From assembly GCA_959347345.1 (NCBI GenBank), contig OY365738.1, positions 806,001 through 870,000 on the forward strand: DNA of 64,000 nt. The letters run 5' to 3'. The first letter of the stretch is position 1. Each line of letters starts with the position of its first letter. The stretch is from an uncultured Amylibacter sp. GTDB lineage: Bacteria > Pseudomonadota > Alphaproteobacteria > Rhodobacterales > Rhodobacteraceae. The notes beneath the pieces are model-generated. The model did no database searches. It saw nothing but the letters and a program-made list of their open reading frames with translations, and was not told the DNA's origin. Shown here piece by piece: positions 29,857 through 40,178 of this stretch. Made by a program: the position numbers and the translations under genes.

Positions 29857-32800
29857 ATGACTTATATCAAAACGCTAACCGCCCCCTTCATCATCATTGC
29901 TGGGCTTGCACTATTAACCGCTTGTGGGGGAGCGTCGCCAACCGTTAATATCGGCGAGGTGAATATCACCACTACTGGCAACACCTGCGCGACTCAGCCG
30001 TTTGGGGATGATTGCGGGGCGGATTTTGCCGATGCACGAATAAAGCGAATCGAGGAATGTCTTATCGGCAAGACCGCCTCAACCTCCCTCTGCGCCCCTG
30101 CGATTAAGGAGTATTCGTGCATAGACGATCCTTTCACCGCGGCCTGCTCGGATGACCCAGATTTCGCCGATTATATTGACGATGCCCGCGACATGCGGAC
30201 GACTTATTGCCAAGCAAACCCTGGTGAGACCGCATTTTGTGCCGCGTTTGTCAGTTTCAATAATTTATGCAGGGGCAACAATGATATATTTAATACCCAA
30301 TGCTCCACCGATTCGGCGGGGCGTAGTACGGCATGTATAGCGAACGGCATAGGCGCGGGCGGGCATGCCATTTGCGCTGATATTCTGGTTACCCCCTGCA
30401 CAACTGACCCATTTACCAACTCTCATTGCGATGATGCGACCGATATTTCGGGGATAAGAACCAATTATTGTGGCAACCCTGCCACCGCTTGGCATGATGA
30501 TTGTGTGGAGGCAACCTATTCAGGCGCGACAGATGCGCGGAATATGGCGTGTTTGCAATACGGAACTGATACGGACGCGGGCGGGAATACCCTGTGTGCT
30601 ATGCGCCCGAATGTTTTGGAGGCTTGCGATGTGGAGTCGCCCTTTGCCCATCCTGTTTGTGATGATGTGGCGGATATTGACGGGCTACGGACGACTTTTT
30701 GCCGAATCCCCGCCAACGCCTTTACCACGGGGTGCGAGCAAGACACCCATGGGCAAGTGGATAGCGCCCGTGATAGGGCTTGTTTGATGAATTTACCCAC
30801 CGCCACGGGGTGTGAGGAGCGAGATGGTTTTAAGTCGATCTGTGCGGGGAATCCTCGGTTGAGCCTGAATCCTGGGTGTATAAAACTACCTAACTTTAGA
30901 GCTTTGCTGAGCGATTTTTGCGATATGGGAAGCAATTCTCTTTTCGGCGAATGTGGCACAACCCCCGCCGATGTTTGCCCTGATAATCCGTTTAACCCCA
31001 GTGTGGTTAGTCAAACTGGCACGATAGACTGCTTGGCAGATATGGATTACGCGCCCGCCCGTAGGACGGCTTGCGCCACTGGCGATGAAGTGATGCGTTG
31101 CGACACGGCAGAGATTGCACCTGAGGTCTGCAAGGCTTCTGGCGCGGATGCCAATCCGTTTGCCGCGTTTTGTGCGACCACGACCAATATAGGCGGAGGG
31201 AACATCGCAGATATACGCCAAACTGCCTTGACCGCTTGCACCACCAATGCGAACACCCCCCTTTGTATGAGGGCGATGGAGGAGATTGCGACACTAAACA
31301 CCGATTGCGTATTGGCAGAGAATACTTTCACCGATAGGTGTGATTATACCGAATACTTGCCCGCACGGATGGGGTATTGCAATAACCAAGCCACCGCTTG
31401 GAATGTGCGGTGTGATGGTGAGACAATCGCTGATACGACCGCCACCCGTGATGCCGCGTGTTTGGCGGATAAAACTGCGGATATGGGACATACGGGCAGT
31501 GATACGCGGTGCGGGATGCGGGCGGGTGTTATCGCGGCTTGCCCCGTGACCAACCCCTTTGCCGATGTGGGGTGCGATAATGTAGCGGATATAGACTCGG
31601 GGTTTAGAACAATCTATTGCGAAATGTCCGCCAATGCTTGGAATCCGAAATGCATGGATGGCACGCATGGCGAGGTTTTGACCGCCCGAGGCAAAGCCTG
31701 TGTGGAGTTTGGCATTGATACAATGACGGGCGGGGATGCCAGTTGCATTAGCAATACACTTGCCAAGTCGTCTTGCGAGGCGAATCCGTTTGACCCTTTG
31801 AAACCGGGCTGTGCCATTCTTACCGAATTCCCAATGATTGTGGGAAATTTCTGCGAGATGAATCAGAGCAACTCAAAATGCGGGGTGAAGACCAGCACTT
31901 GGGTGGCTAGTTTTGGGGAGGGTAAAGCCCCACCCACTAGGCTTACCGCCACGACCCCCGCAACCGAGCGTCAAAGAGAGTTTTTGGTGGGCTTGGCAAC
32001 CGTGACGAATGGAGAAGGGCTGGATGATACGGGCGCGACTGACGCAACACACTTTAGCTTGACGCTCAAATCCGCCATGTATAGTGGCGAGCCTTTGGGT
32101 GGGGCGGGCGATGCCAGCGATGGCTTTGCTGCCTTTGTTGATACTGTTGCCACTGGTAACTATCTTTATTACGCGGGGCTTTTGCTGAATACCGATTTGG
32201 GCTCGCCCCTGACTGAAACCACTGGAAGCGTCACATGGTACGGGCAGATTCAAATCTTTCGGGCGGGCTTTGAAGATAACAACGAAGATTTTCAGTTAAA
32301 GATTACTTTTGGTACGAATCCTGCGGTTTCTGACTCTGTTGGTTCAATAGAGGGAATTGTTAAAACTGGAAATCCAAATGGCAACCAACACTATCAACTG
32401 AAGGGGACTTATGATGCTAGTGGGGTAATCACTGGCACGACTACTCGTGGGGCATTCACGGGGAGTCCCCTAGTCACAGCCGAACCCGTCAACGGGATTC
32501 TGACAGGGTTGATTGGCGCACAGGGTGCGGTTGGGGCTTTCATTTCTGGGAGTGATATTGGAGCGGTTAATGGTAGTACAAAAGACAATATAGAAGGTGA
32601 CGCAGACGCTGGCGTTGCCTACGTTGGTGGGTTTATTGCCGCACCCTATGTTCCAGCAGAGGATGATGACATAGACAAGGTTACGTTTCGTGATTGGTTG
32701 CGGGGGTTTGATTATCCCCTGCCCACCAGCTCAGCAGTGGAAATCGCAAGAACAACATCCAAGCCACATTTCATCAGGCCAAAAACAGATGGAACGCTTG

Positions 32801-35800
32801 ATTTAACGGGGGTGACGGGTACAACACAGCACAAGGCAACCCGTGCGGGTGATGATAAGGATGGTTTTGCCTATGGCGTAGGTAAAATCGTCACCGCGAG
32901 TACACCCGCAGGTATAGGCCATAGCTTTGTCGGGATTCTGCCCAGCACCGATTTGGGCGCGCCTTTGACCGAGGCGATAGCAATAGCAAAATGGCTCGGG
33001 CAGTTCAGTTTTGGTAATTCTGCAACGCTCAATGATATTGAATTTACCCTTACCTTTGACGGCACAGATAGCGGAACGATTGATGGCATGGTCGGGTTTG
33101 TAAGATTTGACCTTGATTTTGATGGCAAGGGTATTATCACGGGCGATGTGACGTATAGCCCTTCTGGGACTAATCCTACTACTACCGTAGCACGGGGTTT
33201 GATTGGCGAAGAGGGTTTGGTCGGGGTCTTTACAAATATAAATGCCGGAAATACGACGGGAATTGAATTCGGCGGGTTTGTTGCCCAGCCCGCGCCTCCT
33301 CCGCCTCCGCCCGTTGCGAATTATGACGCTTGGTTGGGTGATTTTTCCCGCACCCTATCGACGGCTTTGTCTACCGCTGGTGCGACCAGACGCGAACGCA
33401 CAAGACAATTCTTGGCGGGTAGGGATGGTGAAACGACGTTGGATGACTTGCTCGCGATAAGACCCCTAGCACATTTTGGCTTGACGTTCAAATCCGCCAT
33501 GTATGATGGCGAGGCTCTGGACGGAAATAGCGATGCCCGCGATGGTTTTGCTGGCTTTACTGATGTTGTTGACGTTCGGATCAATAATGCTAACATCCCT
33601 ACCAACGTTATTTATTATGCCGGGCTTCTGACTGGTACAGATTTGGGCGCACCCCTGACTGACACCACGGGAAGTGCCACTTTGTTCGGGCAAATTCAAA
33701 TCGCTCGGTTTGGCGCGATTGATACCAACCCCAACGAGGATTTCCAGTTAAAGGTTATCTTTGGCGGGGCAAGCGGTGAGGCGGGGTCAGTAGATGGGTT
33801 TGTAGAATCATTAAATGCCGCAGGTAAGGGTTATCACTTGACTGGTACTTATGATACGGGTGGAATTATCACTGGCACAGTTACTTTTGGGACGTTCACG
33901 GGCAGTCTTGCTGGAGGCAACCTCTCGACAACAACCGACCCCAACGGGATTCTTACAGGGTTAATTGGCAAACACGGCGCGGTTGGGGTTTTCATTGCTG
34001 CGGATAATATTGGAGAGGTTGATGGCAGCACAAAAGAGGCTATAATAGGTGACTCGACCAATGCCAATGCCTATGCTGGCGGGTTTGTCGCCGCCCCCGA
34101 CTCTTGCGCCGCGGTGGATAATTGTACGGCGAATCGGAACGCTTGGTTAAAGAGTTTTGAAGCCAACGAACGACCGCCCACTACGCTTACCGCCACAACC
34201 CCCGCAACCAACCGCAAAAGACAATTCTTGGCGGGTGAGGCAGCGGGGCTGGATGATACGAACACGATTAACGCAACAGCCTTTGGTTTGACGTTAGATT
34301 CCGCCATGTATAATGGTGCGGCTTTGACCACGACTGGCGATGCAAACGATGGCTATGGTTTATTGTTTGATATTGTTGGCACTAGGGAAAATCCTCTGCC
34401 TCCTCGCAACCAAATCCCCAACCAATGGGTTTATTATGCAGGGATTTTGGCTGATACAGATTTGGGTGCGCCCTTGATTCAAACCTCTGGTAAATTTGAT
34501 TGGAACGGGCAGATTCAAATCATTCGGGGGGGTCGTTTAGTCACCTCCACCACCCAAGATTTCACGTTACATATCACCCTTGGCGCGGTCTCTGGCATTG
34601 ACGGTTCTGCGGGTTCAATATCAGGGTTTTTTGGCAGAGTGGTTGCGGGTTCCTCTTCCTCCAATAACATTGCCCACGAATATCGCTTGGCTGGTACGTA
34701 TTATACCGATGGGGTTATTGATGGCACGGTTTCTTATAGCACCTTTGTGGGTAATGATGCCCCGACTACCACGCCCGGATTTCTTACAGGGTTAATGGGC
34801 GAACAGGGTGCGGTTGGGGTTTTCATTTCTGGCACTGGGACAAAAGAGTCTATAATAGGTACGGCGGGTGCGAGCACTGCCACAACCTATGCTGGTGGGT
34901 TTGTTGTATCGGGCAACGACCCCCCGCCAGTCCATGTGCCACCAGCGGATACGAACACAAACAAGGTTACGTTTAGTGATTGGGAGCGTGATTTTGGCGA
35001 GCATCGCCCGCCCCTGACGCTCCGCGCAACCAACCCCGCAAGCGAACGCCAAAGACAATTTTTGAGGGGTGGGACATCGGGGTCGTTGGCGACAACAGGC
35101 GCGGTGAATGTAACACAGACTGTTACCGCGAATTTAGGGGGTAACAATACAGCCGATGGCTATCATTATTTTGTTGATACTGTTGCCACAAATATCCGTG
35201 TTCCTTACGCGGGGTTGCTATCTGGCACAGATTTGGGCGCGCCCTTGACTGAAACCGAGGGAACAGCCGTATGGAACGGGACACTGCGCGCCCACACTAA
35301 TTTAACTGTAAATGTTGACAAACCTTTAGCGTTAACGATTACCTTTGGCGCGGACGATGATGTTGAAGGCTCTGTGGGTTCAATAGCGGGAGCGGTTAGA
35401 ACATTTACCACTACAGGCTTTGAGTTGAAAGGGACTTACGATGCCTCTGGCGTTATCTCTGGCACGGTTTATCATGGCGCAGGATTCCCCAGTACTGGAG
35501 ACGTAGTCCGAACTGCAACAAATACCAACGGAATTCTTACAGGGTTAATTGGCGCACAAGGCGCGGTTGGGGTTTTCCTTTCTGGCACTGGAACAAAAGA
35601 GGATATAACCGTTGGGGTGGGCAGTAATTATGTCGGCGGGTTTGTTGCCGCGTACACACCGCCTCCGCCGTCTGTGCCGTCTGTGCCGTCTGTGGCAACC
35701 CATGCCAACTTTAAGACGTATTATGCAGCTAGGGCGGATAACAGGAGACTACACCCAGATGTAACAACGGGTGGTCCGTATGCATTCGTAGAAGGCACGG

Positions 35801-36378
35801 CAACGGGCTTGGATACGACTGGTTTAATCTTTACTGCTACGCAGGATGCACTCTTTGTTCCGAAAGGTCAGTTTATGCCTATTACGGTTAAATTGGGCGG
35901 GGCGGTGCAAGGTGATTCTGGCTTTGATGATATTGATGATGGCTTTGCTGTTATGCTTGCTTCAACAACAAGTGCTAATGACCGATACCGTGCGGGGCTG
36001 TTATCAGAGACAGATTTGGGACCAGCTTTGGACAATACAGTCTCAACAGCTTGGACGGGAAAACTCTATACCTCGGTTTTAACGGGTGGCACACTTTCGT
36101 CTGCTGATTTGTCGCTGACTTTGAATTTTACGGCTGGCACGATTGAAACGACATCCGCCGTTAATCCCACAGGCAACCACATGGTATCGGTCAACGGGAA
36201 GTTCGGTTCAGCCCATTCATTGCCCGATGGTATTCTAGGCGGGACTGTTACTTATAATACTGGTACGGACACTGAACTGCCCTTGATTGGTTTGATTGGA
36301 ACAGAGGGTGCGATTGGCGTATTCCAAGGAGTTGCTGGTATCGGTCTCGTTGGCGGGTTTCAGGCAAGCCCGAACTAA
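29857..36378 (+). CDS. Very large Cys-rich surface lipoprotein with six beta modules
   Basis: A predicted lipoprotein of 2173 residues. The signal peptide ends in lipobox LLTAC with Cys23. Residues of about 30-690 are Cys-rich with diverged repeats, including AWHDDC, NAWNPKCMD and DIDGLRT-like motifs shared with the lipoprotein at 9-2762. Six beta modules of about 200-260 residues follow, each closing with a GLIG/GLMG...GAVGVF...GGFVA signature. They are joined by Pro-rich linkers such as APPPPPPV and PPPPSVPSVPSV. The first, third and fourth are most alike. An earlier TTG start would put residues before the signal peptide, so I use the ATG at 29857, with AAAGGG upstream. Ligand unknown. Repeats make internal recombination likely. 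Confidence 0.82.
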   Translation: MTYIKTLTAPFIIIAGLALLTACGGASPTVNIGEVNITTTGNTCATQPFGDDCGADFADARIKRIEECLIGKTASTSLCAPAIKEYSCIDDPFTAACSDDPDFADYIDDARDMRTTYCQANPGETAFCAAFVSFNNLCRGNNDIFNTQCSTDSAGRSTACIANGIGAGGHAICADILVTPCTTDPFTNSHCDDATDISGIRTNYCGNPATAWHDDCVEATYSGATDARNMACLQYGTDTDAGGNTLCAMRPNVLEACDVESPFAHPVCDDVADIDGLRTTFCRIPANAFTTGCEQDTHGQVDSARDRACLMNLPTATGCEERDGFKSICAGNPRLSLNPGCIKLPNFRALLSDFCDMGSNSLFGECGTTPADVCPDNPFNPSVVSQTGTIDCLADMDYAPARRTACATGDEVMRCDTAEIAPEVCKASGADANPFAAFCATTTNIGGGNIADIRQTALTACTTNANTPLCMRAMEEIATLNTDCVLAENTFTDRCDYTEYLPARMGYCNNQATAWNVRCDGETIADTTATRDAACLADKTADMGHTGSDTRCGMRAGVIAACPVTNPFADVGCDNVADIDSGFRTIYCEMSANAWNPKCMDGTHGEVLTARGKACVEFGIDTMTGGDASCISNTLAKSSCEANPFDPLKPGCAILTEFPMIVGNFCEMNQSNSKCGVKTSTWVASFGEGKAPPTRLTATTPATERQREFLVGLATVTNGEGLDDTGATDATHFSLTLKSAMYSGEPLGGAGDASDGFAAFVDTVATGNYLYYAGLLLNTDLGSPLTETTGSVTWYGQIQIFRAGFEDNNEDFQLKITFGTNPAVSDSVGSIEGIVKTGNPNGNQHYQLKGTYDASGVITGTTTRGAFTGSPLVTAEPVNGILTGLIGAQGAVGAFISGSDIGAVNGSTKDNIEGDADAGVAYVGGFIAAPYVPAEDDDIDKVTFRDWLRGFDYPLPTSSAVEIARTTSKPHFIRPKTDGTLDLTGVTGTTQHKATRAGDDKDGFAYGVGKIVTASTPAGIGHSFVGILPSTDLGAPLTEAIAIAKWLGQFSFGNSATLNDIEFTLTFDGTDSGTIDGMVGFVRFDLDFDGKGIITGDVTYSPSGTNPTTTVARGLIGEEGLVGVFTNINAGNTTGIEFGGFVAQPAPPPPPPVANYDAWLGDFSRTLSTALSTAGATRRERTRQFLAGRDGETTLDDLLAIRPLAHFGLTFKSAMYDGEALDGNSDARDGFAGFTDVVDVRINNANIPTNVIYYAGLLTGTDLGAPLTDTTGSATLFGQIQIARFGAIDTNPNEDFQLKVIFGGASGEAGSVDGFVESLNAAGKGYHLTGTYDTGGIITGTVTFGTFTGSLAGGNLSTTTDPNGILTGLIGKHGAVGVFIAADNIGEVDGSTKEAIIGDSTNANAYAGGFVAAPDSCAAVDNCTANRNAWLKSFEANERPPTTLTATTPATNRKRQFLAGEAAGLDDTNTINATAFGLTLDSAMYNGAALTTTGDANDGYGLLFDIVGTRENPLPPRNQIPNQWVYYAGILADTDLGAPLIQTSGKFDWNGQIQIIRGGRLVTSTTQDFTLHITLGAVSGIDGSAGSISGFFGRVVAGSSSSNNIAHEYRLAGTYYTDGVIDGTVSYSTFVGNDAPTTTPGFLTGLMGEQGAVGVFISGTGTKESIIGTAGASTATTYAGGFVVSGNDPPPVHVPPADTNTNKVTFSDWERDFGEHRPPLTLRATNPASERQRQFLRGGTSGSLATTGAVNVTQTVTANLGGNNTADGYHYFVDTVATNIRVPYAGLLSGTDLGAPLTETEGTAVWNGTLRAHTNLTVNVDKPLALTITFGADDDVEGSVGSIAGAVRTFTTTGFELKGTYDASGVISGTVYHGAGFPSTGDVVRTATNTNGILTGLIGAQGAVGVFLSGTGTKEDITVGVGSNYVGGFVAAYTPPPPSVPSVPSVATHANFKTYYAARADNRRLHPDVTTGGPYAFVEGTATGLDTTGLIFTATQDALFVPKGQFMPITVKLGGAVQGDSGFDDIDDGFAVMLASTTSANDRYRAGLLSETDLGPALDNTVSTAWTGKLYTSVLTGGTLSSADLSLTLNFTAGTIETTSAVNPTGNHMVSVNGKFGSAHSLPDGILGGTVTYNTGTDTELPLIGLIGTEGAIGVFQGVAGIGLVGGFQASPN

Positions 36379-37713
36379 TCACTCACCACTAACCACTCCA
36401 TCAGGTCGCCCGACCAGCACAAAGTTCAAACCCTCCGCATCCATCAGCCGCTTTGCAACCGCGTTGATTTGCGCCAAGCTGACCGCCTCCACCTGCGGGT
36501 TGCGCGTGGCAATATAATCCACGCCCAATTTATCCGCCTGCATCCCGCTTAATATCTGCACAATCCGCTCATTCCCGTCAAACCGCAACGGATACGCGCC
36601 CGTCAAAAACTTCTTCGCGTCCGATAATTCCGCCTCGCTCACCCCATTGTCCGCGATTTCACGGATTTGTTCGCGGATAAGCCCAACAGCCTCCGCCACG
36701 CGGTCATTCGCCGTGGCCATTCCCCCGCCCCAAAAATCCCCCCATCGGCTGGTCGCCAAATACGAGTTAATCCCATAGGTCAAACCCCGTTTTTCCCTTA
36801 TTTCCGTGTATAACCGCGCCTGAAACCCAGAGCCTCCGATAATATGATTCAACACGAACGCCGCGAAAAAATCCGGGTCGTCCCGCGTTAATGTCGGCAG
36901 AGACCAGCGCAAAACCGTTTGCGGGGTGTCAAAATCTATCACCTGCACTCCGCCCTTGGATTGATACGCGGCTTTCGTGGGCAAATCCGCGCCCGCCAAA
37001 GGCAAACCCGCGATTAAATCATCCAAAACCGCGCCCAAATCGGTGGCGGTAATGTCGCCGACCGCGCCTATGAACACGCGGTCTCGCACGAACACCCGAG
37101 CATGCGCGGTCGTTAAATCCGCGTGGGTCAAATCGCCGACCGTCTCCACAGAGCCCTCCACCGTGCGGGCATAGGGATGGTCGCCGAAAACCGATGCGAC
37201 TAGGGCAGTATTGGCGATATCGCGGGGGTTTTTACCCTTGCTTTCAATGCTGGATATCGTTTGTTGTTTCGTCCGAGCCAATGCGTCCGCGTCAAATCGC
37301 GGGGCGTGGATGGCGGATTTTAACAACGCCAAGGCTTCGTCCATATTGGATTTCAAAACCTGTGCGCTGATGGTGACACTGCCCCTGCTCGCCTTGAACG
37401 TGAAATGGGCGGCGAGTTCTTCGGCACGGCGGGAAAACGCCTCTGCCGATAAATCGCCCGCGCCTTGGTCCAGCAATTCGGTCATTAAATTGGTCGCGCC
37501 CGATTTGTCGTTCGCGTCCAGCAAGCTGCCCCCTTGGAAGTGAAAGCTGAAGGCGATAAAGGGGATTGACGGCTCTTGCACCAGCCATGCGTGGATGCCT
37601 TTGGGCGAGTCCACCTCTTGGATTTCGGTGGCGGCGAGTGCCGTGCCAGTAGTCGCCAAGACCGCCCAAATACAAAATAAAATACGTTTTAACATTGCAA
37701 ATTTTACCATCAC
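36379..37713 (-). CDS. M16 peptidase homologue, non-catalytic subunit
   Basis: A 444-residue exported M16-family protein. Hydrophobic residues 7-28 ending in ALA-A form a likely Sec signal peptide. The zinc motif HxxEH expected after SGATNLM is replaced by TELLDQ, so this subunit should not bind catalytic zinc. The family's C-terminal substrate-binding motif RLYTEIREKRGLTYG is intact. Such active/inactive pairs form heterodimeric peptidases. Its start overlaps the stop of the catalytic partner by 4 bp, so the two are coupled. The Met at residue 7 is an alternative start. Confidence 0.88.
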   Translation of the reverse strand: MMVKFAMLKRILFCIWAVLATTGTALAATEIQEVDSPKGIHAWLVQEPSIPFIAFSFHFQGGSLLDANDKSGATNLMTELLDQGAGDLSAEAFSRRAEELAAHFTFKASRGSVTISAQVLKSNMDEALALLKSAIHAPRFDADALARTKQQTISSIESKGKNPRDIANTALVASVFGDHPYARTVEGSVETVGDLTHADLTTAHARVFVRDRVFIGAVGDITATDLGAVLDDLIAGLPLAGADLPTKAAYQSKGGVQVIDFDTPQTVLRWSLPTLTRDDPDFFAAFVLNHIIGGSGFQARLYTEIREKRGLTYGINSYLATSRWGDFWGGGMATANDRVAEAVGLIREQIREIADNGVSEAELSDAKKFLTGAYPLRFDGNERIVQILSGMQADKLGVDYIATRNPQVEAVSLAQINAVAKRLMDAEGLNFVLVGRPDGVVSGE

Positions 37714-39101
37714 GAATCCCCCTCCCCTGTTATAGTTTTACTTATAGTTTCACTTATAGTTTCTTCTTCATCTTCACCCATCAGCCAGCCCGTCACGGTG
37801 GATTTATTATTCAGCACTTCCCGCGCCGCCTCCATCACTTCCTCTGCCGTTATCGATTGCAACAACCCAGGCCATTCCAGCACATCCGCCACACTCAAAC
37901 CAGAGGACAAAGACGCGCCAAACTGCCGCGCCAACCGCGATTGGTTGTCCAAAGCGTAAATCTGCTCCGCCTCTATCTGCGTTTTTATCCGTGCCAAATG
38001 CGCGTCATCCACGCCTTGTGCCAAAAACGCGGCGATAGTCGCGTCCAAGGCCTCTTCCAAATCCTGCAACGACACGCCCTGGGCTGGCACGGCGTACAGG
38101 CTCAAATCGCTATTATCCAACGCCCGTGCGTCATAACGGGACGACTGATTGATGGATATTTTCTGCGCCAGTTGCATTTCCTGCCCCATGAAAGAGGTAA
38201 TCCCAGTCTCGCCAAAGATATAGGAAAACATCTGCAAAGCGGCGGCCGCCCGTTGCTGCCCCGATTGGCGCGAGGACGCAGGATATGTGCGTATAATATA
38301 GGGTTGACTGACCCGCGCATCGGTGAAAACCGTGCGAATTGGCGCGCGAGCGGGCGGTTCGGTGACCCGCACCCTCGGCGGAGTATCTGCCCGTTTCAAC
38401 CCGCCGTAATGGGTTTTTGCCATGGCAAGCACTTCGTCAGGTTGCACATCCCCCGCGACCACTAAAATAGCGTTATTGGGGGCGTAGTTCGCACGGTAAA
38501 ATTCCAACGCATCCTGCTGGGACAAGGCCTCCATTTCGTGCCACCAGCCTATGATAGGAATACCGTAGGGATGGTTCGGATAGCGCAGGCGTGCCATGTG
38601 TTCGCCAAACAGGGCGGAGGGTTTGTTTTCAACGCGGGAATTGCGTTCTTCAAGGATGACATCGCGTTCGGTCAGGACGTCTTCCTCGGTTAAGATCAAC
38701 CCCTGCATGCGGTCGGATTCCAGCTCCATCATCAAGGGCAATAAATTCACGGCGACTCGTTGATAATAGCCAGTATAATCCCAACTGGTAAAGGCGTTTT
38801 CTGAACCGCCGTTTATGGATATTATCCGTGAAAACTCGCCTGGTTCGCGGGTTTTTGTGCCTTTGAATAAAAGGTGTTCCAGGAAATGGGCGATGCCTGA
38901 TTTGCCGCGGGGTTCATCCGCCGCCCCCGCTTTGTACCAGAGCATGTGGGTGACTATGGGCGCGCGATGGTCTTGGATAACGACGATTTCAAGGCCGTTT
39001 TCAAGGGTGTATTGGGTGATGCGGTCTTTTAGGGTGGTCGCGGGTTGCGAATGGGCGGTTGTGGTGAATAACAGGGCGAGGGTGAAGAGGAGTATACGCA
39101 T
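37710..39101 (-). CDS. M16 zinc peptidase, catalytic subunit
   Basis: A periplasmic M16-family metallopeptidase of 463 residues. Residues 1-18 form a Sec signal (RILLFTLALLF...AHS). The inverted zinc motif HFLEH is at residues 72-76 in GIAHFLEHLLFKGT, and the distal glutamate lies about 75 residues on in the RDVILEERNSR region. It is the first gene of a two-gene unit with the inactive homologue. I chose the ATG at 39101 because it begins the signal peptide; the open frame extends 24 codons upstream without signal character. Role is probably peptide degradation in the envelope. Confidence 0.9.
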   Translation of the reverse strand: MRILLFTLALLFTTTAHSQPATTLKDRITQYTLENGLEIVVIQDHRAPIVTHMLWYKAGAADEPRGKSGIAHFLEHLLFKGTKTREPGEFSRIISINGGSENAFTSWDYTGYYQRVAVNLLPLMMELESDRMQGLILTEEDVLTERDVILEERNSRVENKPSALFGEHMARLRYPNHPYGIPIIGWWHEMEALSQQDALEFYRANYAPNNAILVVAGDVQPDEVLAMAKTHYGGLKRADTPPRVRVTEPPARAPIRTVFTDARVSQPYIIRTYPASSRQSGQQRAAAALQMFSYIFGETGITSFMGQEMQLAQKISINQSSRYDARALDNSDLSLYAVPAQGVSLQDLEEALDATIAAFLAQGVDDAHLARIKTQIEAEQIYALDNQSRLARQFGASLSSGLSVADVLEWPGLLQSITAEEVMEAAREVLNNKSTVTGWLMGEDEEETISETISKTITGEGDS

Positions 39102-39204
39102 GGTGGGTCTTGGGGTGGTTAGAGTTAAAGATAGGGGTATATGACGCGAAATGGCGGATAAAGCAAGCCACAATTTAGTGATGATTTGTGAATGATTTTA
39201 CGGA

Positions 39205-39942
39205 TTAAACGGGTCTGATAGAGCTGTTAATGGATGCTTGCTGTAATCGTTTATCAAAATAATGATGGAACTTTTGATAATCGGTGTATTCATCGGGGCG
39301 GGCGTTATAGGTTTCATATTTGCCAATAATCGCGGCAATCCAATCGGCGAATTGCACGGTTTGATAGAGATGGCTGTCCGCGTGAAACATCGGTTCTAGC
39401 AGGCTCGTGCGATTGGAAATTCCAAACATTTCAATGCCACAGGTTTCTATCATCATCTTTCTGTTGCTATGATAATCTGCACATAAAAGCAGGTTCGCAT
39501 TCTTTTTCATACAGAAATTATCAAGTCTTTTAATCGCCTCTCGTAACGTATATTTATACAGAGTGCTGGAGGTTATTTCCCATTTAAGGTGGTTTTTCGC
39601 TGACCCCACATAGAATATATGACCGTCGAGTTTATGAATAATGGTGTTTATCGGTTTTATGAAGGTTTCACGGATTGTAGGATCTTCTATCTTTGATACC
39701 CTGAAATGATCTGCGCCCTTCTTTTCCCATTTTGCTGGTGGTCTTTGGCTTTTTTTAATCTCTTCGGCAAATAATGCTTTCTTCATTTTGAAAAAATCGG
39801 TGGAAAATTTCCGTATATTATGGACGGGTAACACAAACCCTGCCAAGCCGAAAACCGGACTGCCATTATGCACGTCATGATGTCTGGAAATAAACGGACC
39901 ATCATGCCCGAATTCATCAAGATAAGCGATATATGTAATCAT
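39205..39942 (-). CDS. DUF3800-like protein
   Basis: A 245-residue cytosolic protein resembling the DUF3800 family. It has an N-terminal YIAYLDEFGHDG strand with acidic residues, a central LLLCADYHSNRK, and a late QFADWIAAIIGKY helix. The family is thought to have an RNase H-like fold and is common on mobile DNA, but has no settled function. The gene is AT-richer than the M16 and parC genes around it. AGGGGAT lies about 9 nt before the ATG at 39942, which decides the start over an earlier in-frame one. Stand-alone; no partner is seen. Confidence 0.7.
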   Translation of the reverse strand: MITYIAYLDEFGHDGPFISRHHDVHNGSPVFGLAGFVLPVHNIRKFSTDFFKMKKALFAEEIKKSQRPPAKWEKKGADHFRVSKIEDPTIRETFIKPINTIIHKLDGHIFYVGSAKNHLKWEITSSTLYKYTLREAIKRLDNFCMKKNANLLLCADYHSNRKMMIETCGIEMFGISNRTSLLEPMFHADSHLYQTVQFADWIAAIIGKYETYNARPDEYTDYQKFHHYFDKRLQQASINSSIRPV

Positions 39943-40178
39943 AAAACTATCCCCTAAAATAACGTGGGCTCGCACTTTCGTACGAGCCCCGAGTCGCAAG
40001 CGATTTTGGCGATGCCTTAAAAGGTTGCATCTACGCTTCGCACACTATAAATAGCATTTACCAACCCATACTGCAAGAACTTTTTTTCATTAAAAATCAA
40101 GGGGATATAATTATTTTCACAAATAAACCGCCTATCAAATCCATCAAACACCCCGATTCACACCCCGATTCGCAAAGA

